A stretch of 64,000 bases of DNA from Aquisphaera insulae (lineage in GTDB: Bacteria; Planctomycetota; Planctomycetia; Isosphaerales; Isosphaeraceae): assembly GCF_011064615.1 (NCBI RefSeq), contig NZ_JAALJH010000045.1:1-64000 (forward strand). Reading direction: 5' to 3'. A program made the translations under genes and the position numbers. Within the stretch, counting starts at the first letter, position 1. Every line of letters starts with the position of its first letter. Positions 61,188-64,000 of this stretch are shown here, piece after piece. Under the pieces are notes generated by a model. The model was given only the letters and a program-made list of their open reading frames with translations. It did no database searches and was not told the origin of the DNA.

Positions 61188-62044
61188 ATTACGGCTCGCT
61201 CTGGGAACGATTGGTCCGCGGTGTCCGCTGGTCGTGGATCGACCCGCGATACCGCTCGGCGCTGCCGGCGGACCTGGACGCCTCGGTCATGAGCCTGGAG
61301 AGCCTGGACCGCCTGCACGCCAAGCAAGGGCGATCGACGGCCCGGGTCCGGTTCCACCCCGGGACCGGGAAGCCGGTGACGGTCTACCTCAAGCGACACT
61401 TCCGGCTCCCCCTGACGAGCGGGCTGGCCGCGCTCTTGCATCCGTCGGGCCGCCATTCACCCGGGGCCTCGGAGTGGGCCCACCTGGAGCGGGCCCGAGC
61501 GATCGGCGTGCCCGTGCCGGAGGTGATCGCCACCGGAGAACGGATCGGCCCGTGGACGTCGCTCCAGAGCTATCTGATGGTCGCGGAGCTGACCGGCAGC
61601 CGCGAGCTGAACGTGGCCATCCCGGAGCTCCAAGAGACGATGGAGCCCGCGGCCTTCGCGGCCCTGAAGCGGCGGGTCGTGATCCGGATGGCCGAGCTCA
61701 CGGCCCGGCTCCACGCGGCCAAGGCGTTTCACAAGGACCTGTATCTTTGCCACTTCTACCTCGACGAGGAGCGGCTGAGGCGGGACGAGAACGACGTGGA
61801 CCTGGCGGTCATCGACCTGCATCGGCTGGGCGTGCATTCGCTCTGGCCGGATCGCTGGCGGTGGAAGGACCTGGGCCAGTTGCTCTTCTCGACGGGAGGC
61901 GTTGCCGGGATCGACGGCCGCGACGTCCTGAGGTTCTGGAAGCACTACCGCCGCCTGGTGGGCCTGGCACGCCCCGCCTGGCAGGCGCGGATGATCCGGA
62001 TGAAGGCGCGACGGTACGAGGAGCACAATCGCCGGCACGGCTGA
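61184..62044 (+). CDS. Kdo/WaaP-like lipopolysaccharide kinase
   Basis: 286 residues with the kinase-like fold of lipopolysaccharide core kinases (WaaP, InaA, KdkA). The catalytic segment FHKDLYLCHFYLDEE and the metal-binding DLAVIDLHRLG are intact; a substrate-side lysine lies in VTVYLKRHFRLP. It should phosphorylate a core sugar of LPS in the cytoplasm. It starts in the last 4 bases of the GT39-like gene. With lpxK and GT9 it supports an LPS-type outer membrane. Confidence 0.9.
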   Translation: MNYGSLWERLVRGVRWSWIDPRYRSALPADLDASVMSLESLDRLHAKQGRSTARVRFHPGTGKPVTVYLKRHFRLPLTSGLAALLHPSGRHSPGASEWAHLERARAIGVPVPEVIATGERIGPWTSLQSYLMVAELTGSRELNVAIPELQETMEPAAFAALKRRVVIRMAELTARLHAAKAFHKDLYLCHFYLDEERLRRDENDVDLAVIDLHRLGVHSLWPDRWRWKDLGQLLFSTGGVAGIDGRDVLRFWKHYRRLVGLARPAWQARMIRMKARRYEEHNRRHG

Positions 62045-62123
62045 CCAGTCGACCCGGCGGCGAGCGAATCTCATGGGGAGGGCGAACGATGGAAGTTCCG
62101 GTCCCTTCCACGGAGGCGGAACC

Positions 62124-63371
62124 ATGCGGTTGGCACTGAACTTCTCGCGGATCGACCCATCCAAGGGGGGCGCGGAGACCTACGTCATCGACCTCTGCCG
62201 CAGCCTGGTGCGGGCGGGCCATGACGTGGACGTCTACGCCGAGAGCTGGCAGCCCGGCGCCCTCCCGCCCGAGGTCCGGCCGATCAAGGTCGCCGTCAAG
62301 GGGACGACCAGGAGTGGCCGGATCTGGAGCTTCGCGCGAAACTCGGCGGCCGCCATCAATCCGGCGGACTACGACTGCACGGTCGGCTTCATCAACACGT
62401 ACGCCCACGACGTGATCATCCCCCAGGGTGGCGTCCATGCGGGGAGCTTGCGGGCCAACGCGCAGCGATTCCGCAACCCGGTCCTGCGTCGGCTCTACAT
62501 CCTGGGCAAGCGGCTCAACCCGAAGTTCACGCTCTATCGGGCCATCGAGCGGCGGCAGTACGCGGCCCGTCGCCGGGCCCAGGTGGTGGCCGTCAGCGAG
62601 ATGGTCCGGCGCCATGTGCAGGAATTCCAGGGAGTGCCCCGCGAGCGGATCCACGTCATCCCGAACGCGATCGACGTCGGCCGCGTCCATCTGGATCATC
62701 CCGGCGCCGTCCGGTGTGCCTTCCGAAATCGACTCGCCCTCGAGCCTGACGACGTGGTGGGCCTGTTCGTCGGCCACAACTTCGCGCTCAAGGGGCTTCG
62801 GCCCCTCCTGAAGGCGCTGGCGAGGCGGCACGGGGCCGGCGGCCGGCCGATCCACCTCCTGGTCAGCGGCGGGGGACGCGTGGAGGCGTATCGCCGCCGG
62901 GCGAAGGCGCTCGGGCTGGGCGACGCGGTCCATTTCCTGGGCTATCACCCGGACATCCGCGAATGCTACGCGGCCAGCGACTTCTTCGTGCTCCCGTCGT
63001 ACTACGACCCGTGCTCGCTCGTCGTCCTGGAGGCCCTGGCGTTCGGGCTGCCGGTGATCACGAGCAAGCAGAACGGCGCCGGCGAGCTGATCGCGGAGGG
63101 CCGCGAGGGCTTCGTCGTCGCCGCGCCGGACGCGATCGACGAGCTCGCCGCCGCGCTCGACGCGATGGCCGATGAGGCACGCCGGTCCTCGATGGCGGCG
63201 GCGGCGGCGAAGCTCGGCGCCGTGCAGACGTTCGACCGCCATGTCGAGGCCCTTGTCCGGGTCTTCGAGACGGTTGCCGCCGCACGGGCGGGCCACGGCT
63301 CGCACGGAGAGATCGGCGGCGCTCGGCCGCACTCCGGCCTCTCCCGGGAACGAAAGCCCGCGCGAAGCTGA
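62124..63371 (+). CDS. GT4-family glycosyltransferase
   Basis: 415 residues, GT-B fold. N-terminal LALNFSRIDPSKGGAETYVI with the Gly-rich acceptor loop, ERIHVIPNAIDVGRVH, GLFVGHNFALKGLRPLLKAL, and the nucleotide-sugar E(x)7E region SDFFVLPSYYDPCSLVVLEA then LAFGLPVITSKQNGAGELI. GGAGG 7 bases before the ATG at 62124 decides the start. Similar to WaaG-type core glucosyltransferases. Member of the plus-strand glycan cluster; acceptor unknown. Confidence 0.92.
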   Translation: MRLALNFSRIDPSKGGAETYVIDLCRSLVRAGHDVDVYAESWQPGALPPEVRPIKVAVKGTTRSGRIWSFARNSAAAINPADYDCTVGFINTYAHDVIIPQGGVHAGSLRANAQRFRNPVLRRLYILGKRLNPKFTLYRAIERRQYAARRRAQVVAVSEMVRRHVQEFQGVPRERIHVIPNAIDVGRVHLDHPGAVRCAFRNRLALEPDDVVGLFVGHNFALKGLRPLLKALARRHGAGGRPIHLLVSGGGRVEAYRRRAKALGLGDAVHFLGYHPDIRECYAASDFFVLPSYYDPCSLVVLEALAFGLPVITSKQNGAGELIAEGREGFVVAAPDAIDELAAALDAMADEARRSSMAAAAAKLGAVQTFDRHVEALVRVFETVAAARAGHGSHGEIGGARPHSGLSRERKPARS

Positions 63372-63422
63372 CCGAATCGAATCGGACCAAACCATCCCCT
63401 GCGTCGATCCAGGAGGGAAGAC

Positions 63423-64000
63423 ATGAGCAAGAAGGCGATTCTGCTGGCGGGAGGCAAGGGGACGCGGCTGCGGCCCTACACCCACGTCCTCCCCAAGCCC
63501 TTGATGCCGCTGGGGGGAGAGGACCCGATGCCGATCATCGAGGTCGTGCTCCGCCAGCTCGCGCGGCACGGCTTCGGCGACGTGACCATCATCACGGGCT
63601 ACCTGACGGAACTGATCGAGACCTTTTGCGGCGACGGCCGCAAGTTCGGCACGCGGATTCGCTATCGTCGCGAGGTCGCCCCGCTCGGCACGGCGGGCGG
63701 CCTGACGTTGCTGAAGCGGCCGTCGGATCCGGTCCTGGTGATCAATGGCGACATCCTCACGACGCTCAATTACGGGGCCATGTACGAGTTCCATTGCTCC
63801 CGGGGCGCGGCGGCGACCATCGCCTCGTATCCGCGGGAGGTGAAGATCGACTTCGGCGTCCTCGAGTTCGGCGACGACCCCCACGTCTTGACGGGATACC
63901 GCGAGAAGCCCGAGTATTCGTTCCTGGTGAGCATGGGCGTCTACCTGCTCGACCCGATCGCCTGGGACTTCCTCACCCCGGGCGAGGCGTTGACGATGCC
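63423..64000 (+). CDS. Sugar nucleotidyltransferase, cut by the window end
   Basis: The first 192 residues of a RmlA/GlmU-type nucleotidyltransferase, open at position 64000. AGGAGGG lies before the ATG. Visible: AILLAGGKGTRLRPYTHVLP then KPLMPLGG (nucleotide-binding loop and catalytic Lys), TAGGLTLLKR, VLVINGDILTTLNYG with the metal-binding Asp, and the later YREKPEYSFLVSMGVYLLDP. It makes an NDP-sugar from a sugar 1-phosphate and NTP, most likely to feed the neighbouring glycosyltransferases. The sugar cannot be told from the part seen. Confidence 0.9.
   Translation, partial: MSKKAILLAGGKGTRLRPYTHVLPKPLMPLGGEDPMPIIEVVLRQLARHGFGDVTIITGYLTELIETFCGDGRKFGTRIRYRREVAPLGTAGGLTLLKRPSDPVLVINGDILTTLNYGAMYEFHCSRGAAATIASYPREVKIDFGVLEFGDDPHVLTGYREKPEYSFLVSMGVYLLDPIAWDFLTPGEALTM

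Overview
This is a high-GC window from a planctomycete chromosome, most likely from the Isosphaeraceae (the family placement is inference). The diagnostic content is a set of families expanded in Planctomycetes: a DUF1501/DUF1549-DUF1553 pair, two DUF1559 pseudopilin-like proteins, a giant PVC-type CxxCH heme protein, an FG-GAP/UnbV protein, a Ser/Thr kinase with a helical N-terminal domain, a secreted protein with the LExRxLLxS-type N-terminus, and one PEP-CTERM protein. Lipid A and glycan genes (lpxK, GT9, Kdo-kinase-like) show a Gram-negative envelope. GTG and TTG starts with good Shine-Dalgarno sequences are common.

Layout. 80-4022: DUF1549/DUF1553 lipoprotein and DUF1501 protein (minus strand). 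4143-9586: ribosomal protein bTHX, a ubiquitin-sized protein ending in Gly-Gly with an unknown partner gene, then dxr-rseP and a conserved unknown gene. 9721-18460: acetyl-CoA synthetase, a minus-strand L32-L28 ribosomal pair, a YfhO-type membrane protein, a zinc-ribbon protein, a Ser/Thr kinase and leuB. 18630-26645: a plus-strand DUF1559 gene facing a minus-strand run of DUF1559, small lipoprotein, TPR protein, FG-GAP/UnbV protein and a short GspE/PilB-type ATPase. 27033-34750: a membrane protein and heptaheme cytochrome, then an SGNH hydrolase and PVC heme protein overlapping by 4 bases. 34858-35940: a RCK protein whose pore lacks the usual K+ filter.

35941-36950 has no credible gene. It holds the most unusual object in the window: four tandem 70-72 base units, about 130 bases apart. 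Each folds into an outer 9-11 bp helix and an inner 9-13 bp hairpin with an invariant 9-base loop, and paired substitutions between copies preserve the helices. I read it as a tandem structured-RNA locus that I cannot assign to a known family.

36951-47197: an unknown protein, a small membrane protein, yggS-DUF167-aroA, a degenerate peptidase-like protein, a GH42-like secreted hydrolase and a TolC-family lipoprotein. 47720-54600: a Mpo1-like protein, lpxK-GT9-epimerase, a DUF433/DUF5615 toxin-antitoxin pair and a secreted GxGYxYP-like protein. 54601-55796 is largely non-coding, with a perfect 24 bp palindrome. 55797-59342 carries three exported or unknown proteins. 59523-64000 is a glycan/LPS cluster (GT39-like, Kdo-kinase-like, GT4, nucleotidyltransferase cut by the window end) behind a near-consensus promoter.
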